Origin: Candidatus Altimarinota bacterium
GTDB lineage: Bacteria > Patescibacteriota > Gracilibacteria > BD1-5 > UBA2023
Assembly (NCBI GenBank): GCA_023230505.1
Contig: JALNXF010000001.1
Location: forward strand, 186,001 to 250,000
Direction: 5' to 3'
DNA length: 64,000 nucleotides
The position numbers were made by a program, and so were the translations under genes. The first letter of the stretch is position 1. Every line of letters begins with the position of its first letter. Under the pieces are notes generated by a model. That model made no database searches. It was not told where the DNA came from and worked only from the letters and a program-made list of their open reading frames with translations. Positions 42,767 to 53,904 of this stretch are shown here, piece after piece.

Positions 42767-42790
42767 TCAAAAAACTAAATTTAATTTAAT

Positions 42791-42818
42791 TTGACTTCTT
42801 TGCAAAAGACTTTAAACT
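42791..42818 (+). promoter_or_regulatory. Promoter of rimO
   Basis: TTGACT 42791-42796, 16-base spacer, TAAACT 42813-42818, 31 bases before the ATG. The return to AT-rich sequence marks the end of the foreign segment. Confidence 0.55.
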
Positions 42819-42848
42819 TTCTGTAATCTTATTTTTTAAATTAAATTT

Positions 42849-44189
42849 ATGTCTTTTAATTTTTCTTCAATAAACCTTTGATGTAACAAAAATTTGGTGG
42901 ATTTGGAATTTGCTATTTGAGAGATTTTGAAATTTTCGGATAAATTCCCAATTAATTATTTTGAAAATCCAGAGGATGAGGAAGTAGAATATGTGATAAT
43001 TAATACTTGTGGTTTTTTGTCGAGTTCTAGAGAAGAATCAGAGATGACTATTAAGTATTTTGATGATTTGTGAAAGAAAATTATAATTCTTGGTTGTTAT
43101 ATTTCTGTTAAAAATGAAGAGTTTTTATCTGGACTTAAAAATCTATACAAAATAATCCCATTTATAAATTATGAGATAATTGAGGATATAATTTTTGATA
43201 GGAAAAAAGCAAAATTTACCTTAAATAAAGAGAAAATTCTAGACCTAAAGAAAATCTGATGAAATCAAATAAATACTAAAGCTTTTGTGTGGAAATCTGA
43301 CAAGGTGAGAGCCTATATGAATGCTCCGTTTTGATATGAATATCTCAAAATCGCAGAAGGATGCGATAATAATTGTACCTTTTGTATTATTCCAAAAATC
43401 CGCGGAAGACAAAAATCGCGTACTATTGAGGATATTGTAGCGGAAGTGAAAATAATGCTTGATAATTGAATAAAAGAAATTATTCTAATCGCGCAAGATA
43501 CCACAAGATATTGAGTTGATTTGTATTCTGAACCTAAATTAATAGAGCTTCTTGAAGAAATTGAGAAAATAAACTGAGATTTTAAATATAGACTTTTGTA
43601 TATGTATCCAGATAATCTGACACTTATAAATCTTGAAAAACTTAAAACTTTCAAAAAATTTATTCCTTATTTTGATATTCCATTTCAACATATTTCAGAG
43701 CATATTCTCAAGAAAATGTGAAGATTTTATGATAAAAAACATATCACTAATTTACTTGATTTTATTAAAAATAATTTCCCAAGCTATCATCTTAGAACTG
43801 CATTTATTGTATGATTTCCAGGTGAGACAAAAGAAGATTTACAAGAATTAAAGGAATTTATTCAAAAATACAGTTTTGATAGTATCGCACTTTTTGAATA
43901 CCACGATGAAGCTCTTGCAGCTAGCTCAAAACTCCCAGAAAAAGTCCCACAAAAAACAGCCCTAAATAGAATTAAAGAACTTGATATTGTCATAAATAAT
44001 ATTTATTCCAAAAAAAATAAATCCGACAAATGAAAGAAATTTACCGGATTTATTATGGATTACGATACCAAAAAAGCTATAGTAAGAAGGGAACTAAAAG
44101 CCCCAGAAATAGATGAATACGACAATGTCCCATTTTCAAAAATTACCTGAAATATTGAAATCTGAGAAAAGGTTGAGTATAAATTGTAG
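42849..44189 (+). CDS. rimO: Ribosomal protein uS12 methylthiotransferase
   Basis: 446 residues. A radical-SAM enzyme that adds a methylthio group to an Asp of ribosomal protein S12. The N-terminal UPF0004 domain has Cys at SINLGCNKN, INTCGF and LGCYIS. The radical SAM cluster is CDNNCTFC followed by [11 protein letters not shown], which separates RimO from MiaB. The middle has IAQDTTRYG and DIPFQHIS, and a C-terminal TRAM domain ends the protein. The first Gly of SINLGC is TGA. The gene is adjacent to the foreign mlaA segment and has its own promoter. Confidence 0.95.
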
Positions 44190-44213
44190 ATTCCTGCCTC
44201 CGCAGGAATGACA
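44188..44213. repeat. TGTCATTCCTGC-type repeat copy
   Basis: ATTCCTGC-CTCC-GCAGGAAT followed by GACA; on the minus strand it reads TGTCATTCCTGCGG. It is a short palindrome that may also act as a terminator between convergent genes. Confidence 0.55.
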
Positions 44214-44224
44214 TAAATGGAAAT

Positions 44225-44680
44225 TTACTTCACTGTAATTACAGTATAATTACTTCTTTTTGGAATATCTATATAAACTGGAAAAAATAATTTCCATGAT
44301 TTATCTGATATTTTTGAATTTACTTCAATATTATTTATATTTTGTATTCACTCTGTTGGAAGCCAAATAATTCTGTATAAATCTGTTAAATGAAATGTTT
44401 TATTTGTTCAATAATCTAATTTAATATTTTCGAGAGTATTTATTTCTACATTTTCTCATAACGCAATTTTTTCAGTAAAAAAATACTTTTGGTTTGATGT
44501 AATATTTTCTTTCTTAGATGTATTTTTATAAATTAACTCTAATGAAATATTATTTAATGTATTATTTTTTAGTTCAAATTCAGATGTAATATATGGTCAT
44601 GAGGGAAATCAGAAAATACCAAAGCTTAATATATAAATTGTTAAATATATAACAATAATTTTAGTTATTTTTTTACTCAT
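44225..44680 (-). CDS. Small membrane-anchored hypothetical protein
   Basis: 151 residues starting MSKKITKIIVIYLTIYILSFG, a single N-terminal membrane helix. The rest looks like an extracytoplasmic beta domain (ITSEFELKNNTLNNISLELIYKNTSKK). Family not recognised. Its start lies close to, and overlaps the stop of, the upstream small gene at 44684-44953, suggesting a pair. Eight in-frame TGA codons fit the code. Confidence 0.55.
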
Positions 44681-44683
44681 TTT

Positions 44684-44953
44684 TTATTTATAGAAGTATA
44701 ATATAATACTAAATACTAATAAAACTAAACTAATACCGAATAATATTTTTTGTCATTTTTTTAATGTATTTTCTTTAAAAGTTGATGCTTTAATATTTCA
44801 TGATTCAAAAAGAATTGAGGAAAGAAATATTAATCAAAAGATTCAACTTAATCAAAATATTCCTATACCTATTGCTCAATATTCATATCAAGCAAAGTTG
44901 TATCATGATTTAATTTTAATAAAAACCAATCAAGCTATAAATCATATTAACAT
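44684..44953 (-). CDS. Small polytopic membrane protein, start uncertain
   Basis: From ATG 44953 the product has 89 residues with two to three hydrophobic segments (MLIGFIAGLVFIKIKSG, GIGIFGLSGIFGLIFLSS, ILFGISLVLLVFSIILYFYK). The frame is open up to 45064 and the extra part (LLLIVLSFISSIGGILFLF) is also hydrophobic, so a non-ATG start further upstream is likely. Family not recognised. It lies between dnaB and the small anchored protein. Confidence 0.4.
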
Positions 44954-45079
44954 AAGCCATGATATAAATATTGAGAATGAAATTTTTAATTGTTTTCTGA
45001 ATAAAAATAATATTCAAGAAATTGAGGAAATAAATGATAAAACTATTAATAATAATCTTATAATTTAATATTTAATTTT

Positions 45080-46420
45080 TTAATATTCCTCATTATTTTC
45101 CATATTCTTTGCGACATCGTAGAATTTCATGAATTTCTTTTCAAATCTTAGGTCTACTTGTCAGATTGGTCAGTTACGATTTTTTCTTACGAAGATATTT
45201 GTAACTCATTTGTTTTCGCTGAATTCGTCGTAGTAATCTTCTCTGTAAATCATCATTACAATATCAGCATCTTGCTCGATAGAACCAGATTCTCTTAGGT
45301 CTGATAATATTGGTTCTTTATTTTGTCTTCATTCAACCGATCTTGATAATTGAGATAGTGCTAGAATTGGTACATTTAGTTCTCTAGCAAGTGATTTTAA
45401 TCATCTACTGATGTCTGATACTTCTTGCACACGATTGAAAGTATTTCAGCTTGTCATTAATTGCAAGTAATCAATAATTATAAAATCTAGTCCTGATTCT
45501 ATTTTAAGTCTTCTTGCTTTAGATTTTATTTCAAGTAAATTTCATCCGGCAGAGTCGTCTATAAATATTGAAGTTTTTGATAATTCCTCAAGTGCGTCTC
45601 ACATTTTAGAAAACTCATCATCCTCAAGTAATCATTTTTGAAGTTTCCAACTATCTACTCACATCGCAGAACAAATTAGTCTATCAGTTAATTGCTCTTT
45701 ACTCATTTCGAGAGAAAATACAGCTACATTTTTTCATTGACCTCAGACAGCTTGCGCCATATTTAGAGCTAGGGCAGTTTTTCACATAGATGGACGAGCG
45801 GCAAGAATTACCATATCTCATTTTTTGAGTCATCCAAGTTTTTGGTCTAGTGATTTAAATCCAGTGTGAATTTTTCCAATATCGGCATTTTCTGGATTAG
45901 AATGAATTTCGGCAAATTCCTCATATCTTAGATTTAGAATATCTTTGATGTGAACTAGTTTATTTTGGATAAATGTCTGAGTTACACCAAAAAGCGATTG
46001 TTCAGATTTTTCAAGTATTTTATTCAATTCATCTTCCTCATTATATCAATTCATTATTATTTGATTTCCAGAATGAATCAGCTTCCTAAGAACACTTTTA
46101 TTTTTAATTATTTGAGCATATTCAAAAATATTTGCACTAGTAAAGACACTATTTGCAAGCTCTATCAAAAATAAATTTCATCAAATTTTTTCTAATTCTT
46201 TTCTATTATCTAAAACTTCTTTTACAGTAAGTAGATCTATTGGTTTATTTTTTGAAAATAAATCAACCATAGCCTGATAAATTAGACTATGATTTGGTTC
46301 ATAAAAATCCGCAGCAGTTATAAGATTTCATACTTGTATCATTCATTCTTTGTCTATAAGAATTGAACCTAGTACTCATCTTTCTGCATCAAGCGAATGA
46401 GGTGGAATTTTTGTTATCAT
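45080..46420 (-). CDS. dnaB: Replicative DNA helicase
   Basis: 446 residues. It unwinds DNA ahead of the replisome and contacts primase. The N-terminal domain begins [23 protein letters not shown], the standard opening. The RecA-like domain has [35 protein letters not shown] (Walker A), [19 protein letters not shown] (Walker B), then [11 protein letters not shown] and [13 protein letters not shown], and ends FVRKNRNGPIGQVDL. No intein. It follows the TPR and Bat genes on the minus strand with 11 bases between, so it may be cotranscribed. Confidence 0.97.
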
Positions 46421-46431
46421 TTTCTTAAAAT

Positions 46432-47319
46432 TTATTTACTAAAATTTTTTTCAAGTTCGAGTTCTATATTTAATTTATCAATTAATTCATTTACTTTTAC
46501 GTTATATGGCTCAATTACTTTTACCTTTTTAAGCATTTCCAGTGCATCATTTCTACTTCATAAGTTCACGAAGTTCATGGCTTGTAAGTAAAGCATATCC
46601 ATATTTCTCGGATTATCTTTTAAGTATTTTTTTGCAAATTCTTTTGAGTCTTCAAAGTATGATAAATGATGTCCAAGATTAGCAAGCATTTCAATTGCTT
46701 CGGTGTTTTTCTTATCTAGCGAATGAAGTTTTTTGTAAATCTCATAGGCAACTTCATATTTTGATTGAAGAGAAAGTATGAAACCAAGTTTTAAATAAAC
46801 TTCCGTATCTAAGTCATTTAAAATAATTAAATCCTTATAAACTAATTCAGCCTTTTTATAATCTTTATCTTTTTCATAAAGTGAAGCCAAGAGTAAATTA
46901 AGTTCTTTATTGAATTTGTCTATACTTAATCATTCTATAATCTTGGCTTTAGCATCGATATATTCTCATCTCGCTATTTTAGTTTTTGTGATTTTTATAA
47001 ACTCATTTATATTATTTTTTTCATCCTGAGTTAATTCTTCTTTGACCTTTTCTCAATTCTTTGTTGCAGGTAAAATTTTTTCATTTACTTTTTCTTGATT
47101 CTTTTCTTCTGAATTTGCAGGATTATTTTTTTCCTCTACTTCTTTTGATATTTCCTTTATAGTATCCGCAATGTTTATTTTGCTTGGCATTATAATATTT
47201 CTGATTCTTATTAAGAAATTTGTTGTCTCATACATCATATGAAATACAATATATAAGAGATTTAGCAATAAAAATAATATTTCGTATTTAAGTAATGCCG
47301 ACGAAAGTAGAAAATCCAT
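46432..47319 (-). CDS. Membrane-anchored TPR protein
   Basis: 295 residues. An N-terminal membrane helix (MDFLLSSALLKYEILFLLLNLLYIVF), then a Lys/Glu-rich linker, then at least three TPR units (ASLYEKDKDYKKAELVYKDL, LDTEVYLKLGFILSLQSKYEVAYEIYKKL, KNTEAIEMLANLG). TPRs bind partner peptides. It lies between dnaB and the Bat-type genes. The cytoplasmic or exported side of the TPR part is not clear from the sequence. Confidence 0.7.
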
Positions 47320-47392
47320 ATTTTAAATAAAATTATAATAAGATAGAATATATATATTTTTTAATTTTTTTCAAATTATTTAATTTGTAATT

Positions 47393-48352
47393 TTACCAAT
47401 CTCTTTTATTTCCAGAATTATCTGGAATAATTTGATTGAAAAATTGGTCGTTTCAGAAGAAATTATTTATCATATCATCCATCGTGTTTGGTTTGGTTGT
47501 ACCATTTCTTAAGAATTGTTGGTTTTGTTGGTTAAAGTCTTTAAGATATTGCATATATTGTTCTAATTCCTTTTTTTCGCCTTCTGTTAATTTTTCGCTA
47601 TCACTTCCAGAACCTCACAAGCTTGAAAATCATGTTCATTGATTTGTCCAAGTTTTTCATCCGACACTATTTTGAGCTTGTCAATTATTACTACCACTTT
47701 GACTTGTTTCTTTTCATTCTCATTCTTTTCATCAATTTTTCTCATTTTCAGAACCACTTCCAGATTGATTTTTTAACTCTTGTTTCTTTTCTTCCTCCTT
47801 TCTTTTTTCCTCTTCTTGTTTTTTCTTTTCCTCCTCTTTCTTCTTTATTTCTTCCTCAAGTTTTTTTAATTTATCTAGTACAAATAAATAATTTTTATTG
47901 GTTTCTTCTTTGTCTATATTTACATTAAGTATAAGAGCTTTTTTATAAAAACTAACTGAATTTTTCCATAATGAGACCTTTTTATTGTCATCTTTTTCTT
48001 CTTCTCATAGCTTGTAGAAGGCATTTCACAAATTATGGCTTTTGTTAAAAATATTTTCATCAGTTGTTTCTGTCATTTTACTGTAATTTAAAACAGCATC
48101 TTTATAATTTTTTTTCTTGTATAAAACATTTCATAAATCATTTGAGATGATATTTCTATTATCCGTATATGGCAAGGCTTTATTGTAACTATCCTCAGCT
48201 CATGTAAAATTCTTTTGAGAATATTGTATATTTCATTTTGCAATTAAATAAAACGAAACTAAATTTTTTATATCAAGAATAAAAGCTCAGATAATAGATC
48301 AGACAAATATAAAAATAATTATATTTCTTTTTTTAATTTTTACATCACTCAT
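47393..48352 (-). CDS. BatC-like TPR protein
   Basis: 319 residues. An N-terminal membrane helix (RNIIIFIFVGSIIGAFIL), then TPR units (GNIQYSQKNFTGAEDSYNKALPY, GNVLYKKKNYKDAVLNYSK, GNAFYKLGEEK), then a very charged EEEKKKQEEE coiled coil. A Gly/Ser/Asn/Gln-rich tail follows, ending NFFGNDQFFNQIIPDNSG. In Bat operons BatC is a TPR protein placed after BatA and BatB, as here. It overlaps the batB-like gene by 13 bases. Confidence 0.7.
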
Positions 48353-49227
48353 TTTTTCTTTTTATTAGGAATTAAATATCAGATAAATAAAAGAATTCCG
48401 GCTATTATAACTAAATATCTCTGACTCTCGTTATTCGTATTTTTAATTTTTGAATTAGCGGAATTTATAAATTCAGCTTTAATTTTATTTAGATCTTCAA
48501 TATTTCAAGCCTTAATATATTTTCAATTTCATAAATCCTTAATATCAGTTAAATTTTTCTCATATAATTTACTTATTACAACTTGTTCTTCATAGGTTTT
48601 ATAAATTTTATTTCAGAATAAATCGCTTCAAATTGGAATTTTATCTCATTCATTACTTCATACTCATATAGAAAATATTTTAATTTTTTTTCACTCAATT
48701 AGAGATTTAATCGACAATCTATCTATTTTATCCTGTTGCTCTCATCCATCATTTATTATTACAAAATTTCTAATGGAATTTTTTCAAACGGTTCAAATTC
48801 AGAGCTTTAGGGCATCTAAGAAATTTGTTCATCAGTCTGAAATTGTTTTTGAATTTAAATTATTTAAAAAATTTATAAATGTATTAAATTCAGTTGTAAG
48901 AGGTGAAATTATATTTGCATTTCCCGCAAAAGCAATTAGAGAATAAGAATTATTAGGATTAGAAGAAATAAAATTCTTTATCATTTCTTTCGCAAAATCA
49001 AGCCTACTTACATTATTAGAATTATATTTCATATCCTCTACATCCATACTTTTTGATGTATCAAGGATAAAAGTAATATCATTTCAATCTACAATTTCAT
49101 TTTTATTTTCAAATACTTTTATATTAAATAAGCTGAATATTAACACCAAAATTCAAATTCAAAAAAAAGTATTTTTAATAAAATTTCTTGTTTTATTTAT
49201 TATGTAATTACGAAAGTTATCTTTCAT
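48340..49227 (-). CDS. BatB-like von Willebrand A protein
   Basis: 295 residues with one N-terminal and one C-terminal membrane segment, the Bat layout. The VWA domain has the metal site DTSKSMDVEDM (DxSxS) and later NDGGEQQD. The gene reads through AAA-TGA-GTG-ATG-TAA: under the standard code it would end at TGA inside an ATGA overlap with the next start. Here three more codons (Gly-Val-Met) follow. Bat proteins are linked to stress tolerance and envelope function in Bacteroides and Leptospira. Confidence 0.8.
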
Positions 49228-49230
49228 ATT

Positions 49231-50262
49231 TTATAATTTAATTCTGTATTTAAAGCTAAAAATCATATAAATTCAAATGGTAATTATAAGCAAATATAAA
49301 TATTTTTCAATTTGGTAAACAAAATTTTTAAAAGTTTTAGTCTTAATTTGAGATTTATTCAGAGAAGCTAATTTAGTAAATATTTCCTGTAATTTTGTTT
49401 CATTTTTTGCTAAATAATATTCTCATCAAGTCTCACCCGAAATGTATTTTAACGTTTTCTCATCTAAATTTGCCTTTATCGGTTTTCAATTATTGTCCAT
49501 AAAATATTGCTTATTTCAGTATTGGTCCGTCATATAAAGGTCAGTTCCAGCTGGATCTCAGATTCAAATTGAATATACTTTAATATTTTTGTCTTTAATA
49601 TATTTTGTCACAGTTTTTGGGTCAATTCAGACATTAGCTTCACCATCTGTAATTAGGATTATAACTTTTTCTCTCTTTTCTTCTCACTTAATTTTACTTT
49701 CTAGACTTTGATATGCCTGCATTAGAGAGTCTCAAATTGCCGTTCCACTAAGTCCTGGAATATTTTGATTTATACTATCTGTGTCAATATTTTCTATAAA
49801 TTGAATTAAAGTATTATAATCAAAAGTCATCGGTACTGACACAAATGGTTTTCCAGCAAATATTACCATTGATAGTCTATCTCAACCTATTTTTTTAATA
49901 AAATTAACAATCACTTTTTTTGCTGCCTCAATTCTATTTGGTTTTACATCTTCAGCTAGCATTGATTTTGAAATATCAAGAACTAGCGCAATATCAATCC
50001 CATTTTTTGACTCCTCAACCGTGATATTATAGGCTCCAGGATTTGCAATAATTATTACAAATAATGTAAAAATTAATACTTTAAAAAAAGTCTTTATATA
50101 TTTTATCCATATACTTCATCAAAATGCCTCCTTCAAAAGTTCAATTTCCTTGAATTTAATTCAATATTTATTTCTTCTTAATTCAAAATACAATATAACT
50201 GGTACCAATAAAAGCAAAGCAACAAACTCCGGATTTTTAAAAAATTGTCATAAAATAGTCAT
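49231..50262 (-). CDS. BatA-like von Willebrand A protein
   Basis: 343 residues. N-terminal membrane helices (VALLLLVPVILYF, VLIFTLFVIIIA), then a VWA domain with DISKSMLAEDVKPNR (DxSxS metal site), FAGKPFVSVPMT, SGTAIGDSLMQAYQSL and ILITDGEANVG, and a C-terminal membrane helix. This is the BatA pattern; the gene is followed 3 bases later by the BatB-like gene. No MoxR ATPase, the usual first gene of Bat operons, is visible upstream in the window. Confidence 0.85.
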
Positions 50263-50387
50263 AATTTCACTTATTTAATCAAACTAAATTCAAACTTTAT
50301 CCAATTATATATTTTTTCCAATTTTTACAATTTTCTTTTTACTTGACTTTTAATAATTTTTTCTTATATATTAGAATATTGAGTTTA

Positions 50388-51037
50388 TTTTTTAACTATA
50401 AAATATGACAGATGCATTATCATCAAAACTTGATGAAATTCAGTTAGAAGCCGAAAGGAAGAAAGGTTGAATCGTGTTTATTTATTCTTTGATTGAAGAT
50501 AATCTTAGAGAATACCAATGAATTTTCCATATTCAGGAGGCAGAAATAAATCTAGCTAAAGAATTTATGTTTAAAACATTAGAAAGAATACTAGAACGTC
50601 TTATTGATAAAGAAACAAGATCATTTTGAGTAGATATATATGCTCGAAAATTAAATAAACTTAATGAAGAAAATATTTTTGTAAATCTTGGTTTTGTTGA
50701 ATTAAAACCATCTATATCAAGAGAAGAAATGGAAAAAGAAGCCAGAATTCAAATTTTAGAAAATAAAAAAAGTGATATTAAAAAATGATTTTTAAAAATA
50801 TTTAAAAATCAAGATGAAATTGAAATTACAAGTGATGAAATAACATATTATATTAATAATAGAGCATGGGCACATTGTCTTGTATTAACTCAAAAATGAA
50901 GAGATATTATTAATAAATATCTTAGAGCTACATGAAGAAATGAACTTGATGTAATTAAAGGAAAAGTAAATGAAACAAGAGAAAAAATGCTTTGAATTAC
51001 TTGTTCAATTTAAAATTTATTATATTTTTTTAACTAT
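50388..51037. repeat. First copy of an end-conserved gene cassette
   Basis: Bases 50388-50502 recur unchanged at 51026-51140, and bases 50972-51037 recur with one or two differences at 51460-51525. The gene between them shares its first about 38 and last about 10 codons with its neighbour but not its middle. Confidence 0.85.
50405..51013 (+). CDS. Hypothetical protein, conserved-end paralogue 1
   Basis: 202 residues starting MTDALSSKLDEIQLEAERKKGG. Helical and charged; no membrane segment or signal peptide. Family unknown. The first 38 or so residues and the last (REKMLGITCSI) are nearly the same as in the next gene; the middle differs and here is longer, with a Lys-rich segment KKGFLKIFKNQDEIE. 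The 3' duplicated region contains the ribosome-entry and start region of the following gene. Confidence 0.6.
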
Positions 51038-51042
51038 AAAAT

Positions 51043-51501
51043 ATGACAGATGCATTATCATCAAAACTTGATGAAATTCAGTTAGAAGCCGAAAGGAAGA
51101 AAGGTTGAATCGTGTTTATTTATTCTTTGATTGAAGATAACCTTAGAGAATATCAGGGAATATTTCACACTCAGGATAAAGATTTAATTTTTAATAATTT
51201 AAAAAATATACTTGAATCAATTATTATAGACTTGTTGAAGTTTGAAAAAACCATTTTAGATAGAGATATAAATTTTAAAATAAAAGAATCTATTTTAACT
51301 CAACTTGGTTTTACTGAATATAAAGCTTGTATTGGAATAAATTTAAATATTAACTGGAAGGATTACTTAAAACTAACTCATAAATGAACAGAAATTATAA
51401 ATTGATATCTTGGTGTAACATGAAGACCGAAAATTGATTTATTTTGAATACAAATTCAAGAAACAAGAAAAAAAATGCTTTGAATTACTTGTTCAATTTA
51501 A
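51043..51501 (+). CDS. Hypothetical protein, conserved-end paralogue 2
   Basis: 152 residues with the same N-terminus as its upstream neighbour (MTDALSSKLDEIQLEAERKK, then FIYSLIEDNLREYQGIF) and the same C-terminus (KKMLGITCSI). The middle is shorter and different (DKDLIFNNLKNILESIIID). It starts 30 bases after the first copy. No known family. The pattern suggests duplication followed by rapid change or exchange of the internal part. Confidence 0.6.
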
Positions 51502-51531
51502 AATTTATTATATTTTTTTAACTATTATTTT

Positions 51532-53367
51532 ATGGAAGCGGATATATTTGAATATGAATCCAGATTTTGAGGTTGAAATAAAGATGAAAACACATATCCT
51601 TACCCAACTTTTCCAGATATAGAGTCTGCTATAAAGGCTTTTGCAGTTGGTAAAGATAATATTACAGAGGAAGAAAAGCTTCAAAAATGAGCTTCCCAGG
51701 AATTTTGTAGTAATGAGACAGAATTATTGAGTTCTAAAACTGTTTCAAGAATTATTAAAATCGCAGAAACAGAGAAATTATCAAGAGATATACAGACTTT
51801 AACTCTTGATAAACCAGAAAAAATTGCTACTTCACCAAGTATTTTGTCAGAAGCTCTGAAATTATGAAAAAAGCCAGCGAAAATGGATAGTTATGATAGA
51901 TTTATAAATGGAGAACCTATTTCAAAAAATGAGAGAGATTATCTAATTACTTTATTTAAAAATCCAGAAATTAGAGAGATTATTCTAGATACTCTTTCAA
52001 AAATTGATATTTTATATTGAGAAAAGAATAAGAATTTTATAAAGAAATTTTTAGAAAATGAGAAGTGAGAATACGATATTTCAAATCCTCTAAGATGTGT
52101 GCTTCACAATCTTGAAAATTACCCATTTGTGCTTGATTTTAGTTTTGATGAGATTGCACCAATTAAACATAAAGTCACATATCCAGTTTGATGACAATAT
52201 TTTGAATACAAAAAATGAGATAAATCTGGATTTATTCTGAAATTAGAGGATAAATTATATTATTTAACTACACTTTTTGATAAAATTGATATTTTATCAA
52301 ATTGATTAATATTTTGAAGTGTTAATACTTGAGAAAAAACGAAATGAGCTTTTAGTACAGATACTATGTTAGAATTGTCATCAGAATATATTAAAATTTG
52401 AGAATTTTATCAATTTAATTGAGCTTGATTTGATTTCGTTTATTGAGAAAAATGAATCAAGAATGTTTATGAATCTTCTGAATGATTAATTATTAAATGA
52501 GAAAATAATAAGTATTGATTACTTGGTGTAAGTCAAATAGAGAAAGATATTTTAAATGAAGTATTACTTGATAAATGAGAAGATATTGAGGAAAGTCCAG
52601 TTGATAACTGAATTAAGGAATTTAAGATTGAAAAGATTTTAGATAATAGATTTGATCAATTAAATGTTAAAAATTGATTAATTATTGGTTTTAATGAAGA
52701 TGAAGATCGTGGTTTTTGAAAAGTTGAAATATTTAAAAATACAAAAGTAGATTTCACTAAAAGTCCAATTCAAATAAAAGATTATGTTCTTAAATTATTA
52801 GATTTAGATAATGTAACTTTTCATTCTCATTTTAAACATTTAGATATTCAATTTTATGATAATTGAAAATTACTTTGTATTCAAACTTTATTCTGAAATA
52901 ATTTTTATTCATTTGATGAAGAAAGAAACCAATTAATTCAAATACAATGACTTCAATGAATAAATATTGAACAATATCATATTGAATCAAGATTACTTGC
53001 TTGAATACCTGTATTAATTCGAGATAAAGAAGATATTCAATATATTGTTATCTTTGATAAAACTACATGAAATGTTTCTAAAAAAGTTAAATGATTAGCA
53101 AAATTTGGTTATCTCTCAAATCAAATGCATAGTTTAAGATTAGGTTTTGTAATTCTCGAATCAAAAAAAGAAAAATATATTATGTATATAGATTGAACAG
53201 TTTATTGCTTAAATCCTTGATTTAAAATTAATTATATAGATTGAATGAGTTATTTTTCTTTAAAAAAATGATTTTTTTCTAAAAAAATAACTATACATTC
53301 CAAGGAAGAATTAGAAAAATATGCAGATTTGGTTTTACCTGAGAATTTACCAGTTGAGATAAAATAA
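51532..53367 (+). CDS. Large hypothetical cytoplasmic protein
   Basis: 611 residues starting MEADIFEYESRFGGG. No signal peptide or membrane helix. The second two-thirds is a series of short beta segments (GGQYFEYKKGDKSGFILKLEDKLYY, NGLIIGFNEDEDRGFGKVEIF, GKLLCIQTLFGNNFYSF) resembling a WG-repeat or propeller-like fold, but I cannot name a family. It is preceded by the same TTTTTTAACTAT leader that precedes the two paralogues, so it may belong to the same unit. Ends before a terminator. Confidence 0.55.
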
Positions 53368-53371
53368 TTTG

Positions 53372-53408
53372 AAAAAAATACTTAAGAAAAATTCTTAAGT
53401 ATTTTTTA
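53372..53408 (+). terminator. Terminator after the hypothetical gene set
   Basis: AATACTTAAG / CTTAAGTATT stem with A and T runs on either side. Confidence 0.9.
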
Positions 53409-53466
53409 TTTGCAATAATTCAAGTTTTTAATAATATTAAATTATTATTTTCTAATCCTTGATTTT

Positions 53467-53895
53467 ATGAATATTAATGTTAATGAATTAAAATCCTTAT
53501 ATATTTTTGATTGATTAGACTTAAATACTATAACTTCAATTATAGAAAATTCTAAAGTTAGAGGTTATAACGAATGAGATAGGATTATTAGGGAATGAGA
53601 TAGTTGAGCTAAGGAAGCTTATATTATTATATCTTGAATTGTTGATGTTTATATAGAAAATAAATTTTTAAAGAAGCTTTGAGAATGAAATATTTTCTGA
53701 GAATATGCTCTAATTAGAGATGAGAATAGAACTGCCACAGTCATTGCAGACACAAAGGTTTCTTGCATAATTCTTGATTTAAATTCACTTATTAAAATTG
53801 CCAGTGATGATATAAAATTAAATAAAATTATGCTTTCAAGAATTAATGAAAACATTGAAAAAAAACTTTGAGTATTTAAGGAATATGATTTTTAA
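53467..53895 (+). CDS. Cyclic-nucleotide-binding-domain protein
   Basis: 142 residues: one CNB/CRP-type domain. LKSLYIFDGLDLNTITSII leads into GYNEGDRIIREGDSG (the beta-barrel start), then YIISGIVDVYI, GEGNIFGEYALIRDENRTATVIA, where FGE..L....RTAT is the phosphate-binding cassette with its Glu and Arg. No DNA-binding domain follows, so it is a stand-alone sensor or regulatory subunit. Starts at ATG 53467, ends 9 bases before gltX. Confidence 0.85.
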
Positions 53896-53904
53896 CCAAT
53901 ATTT

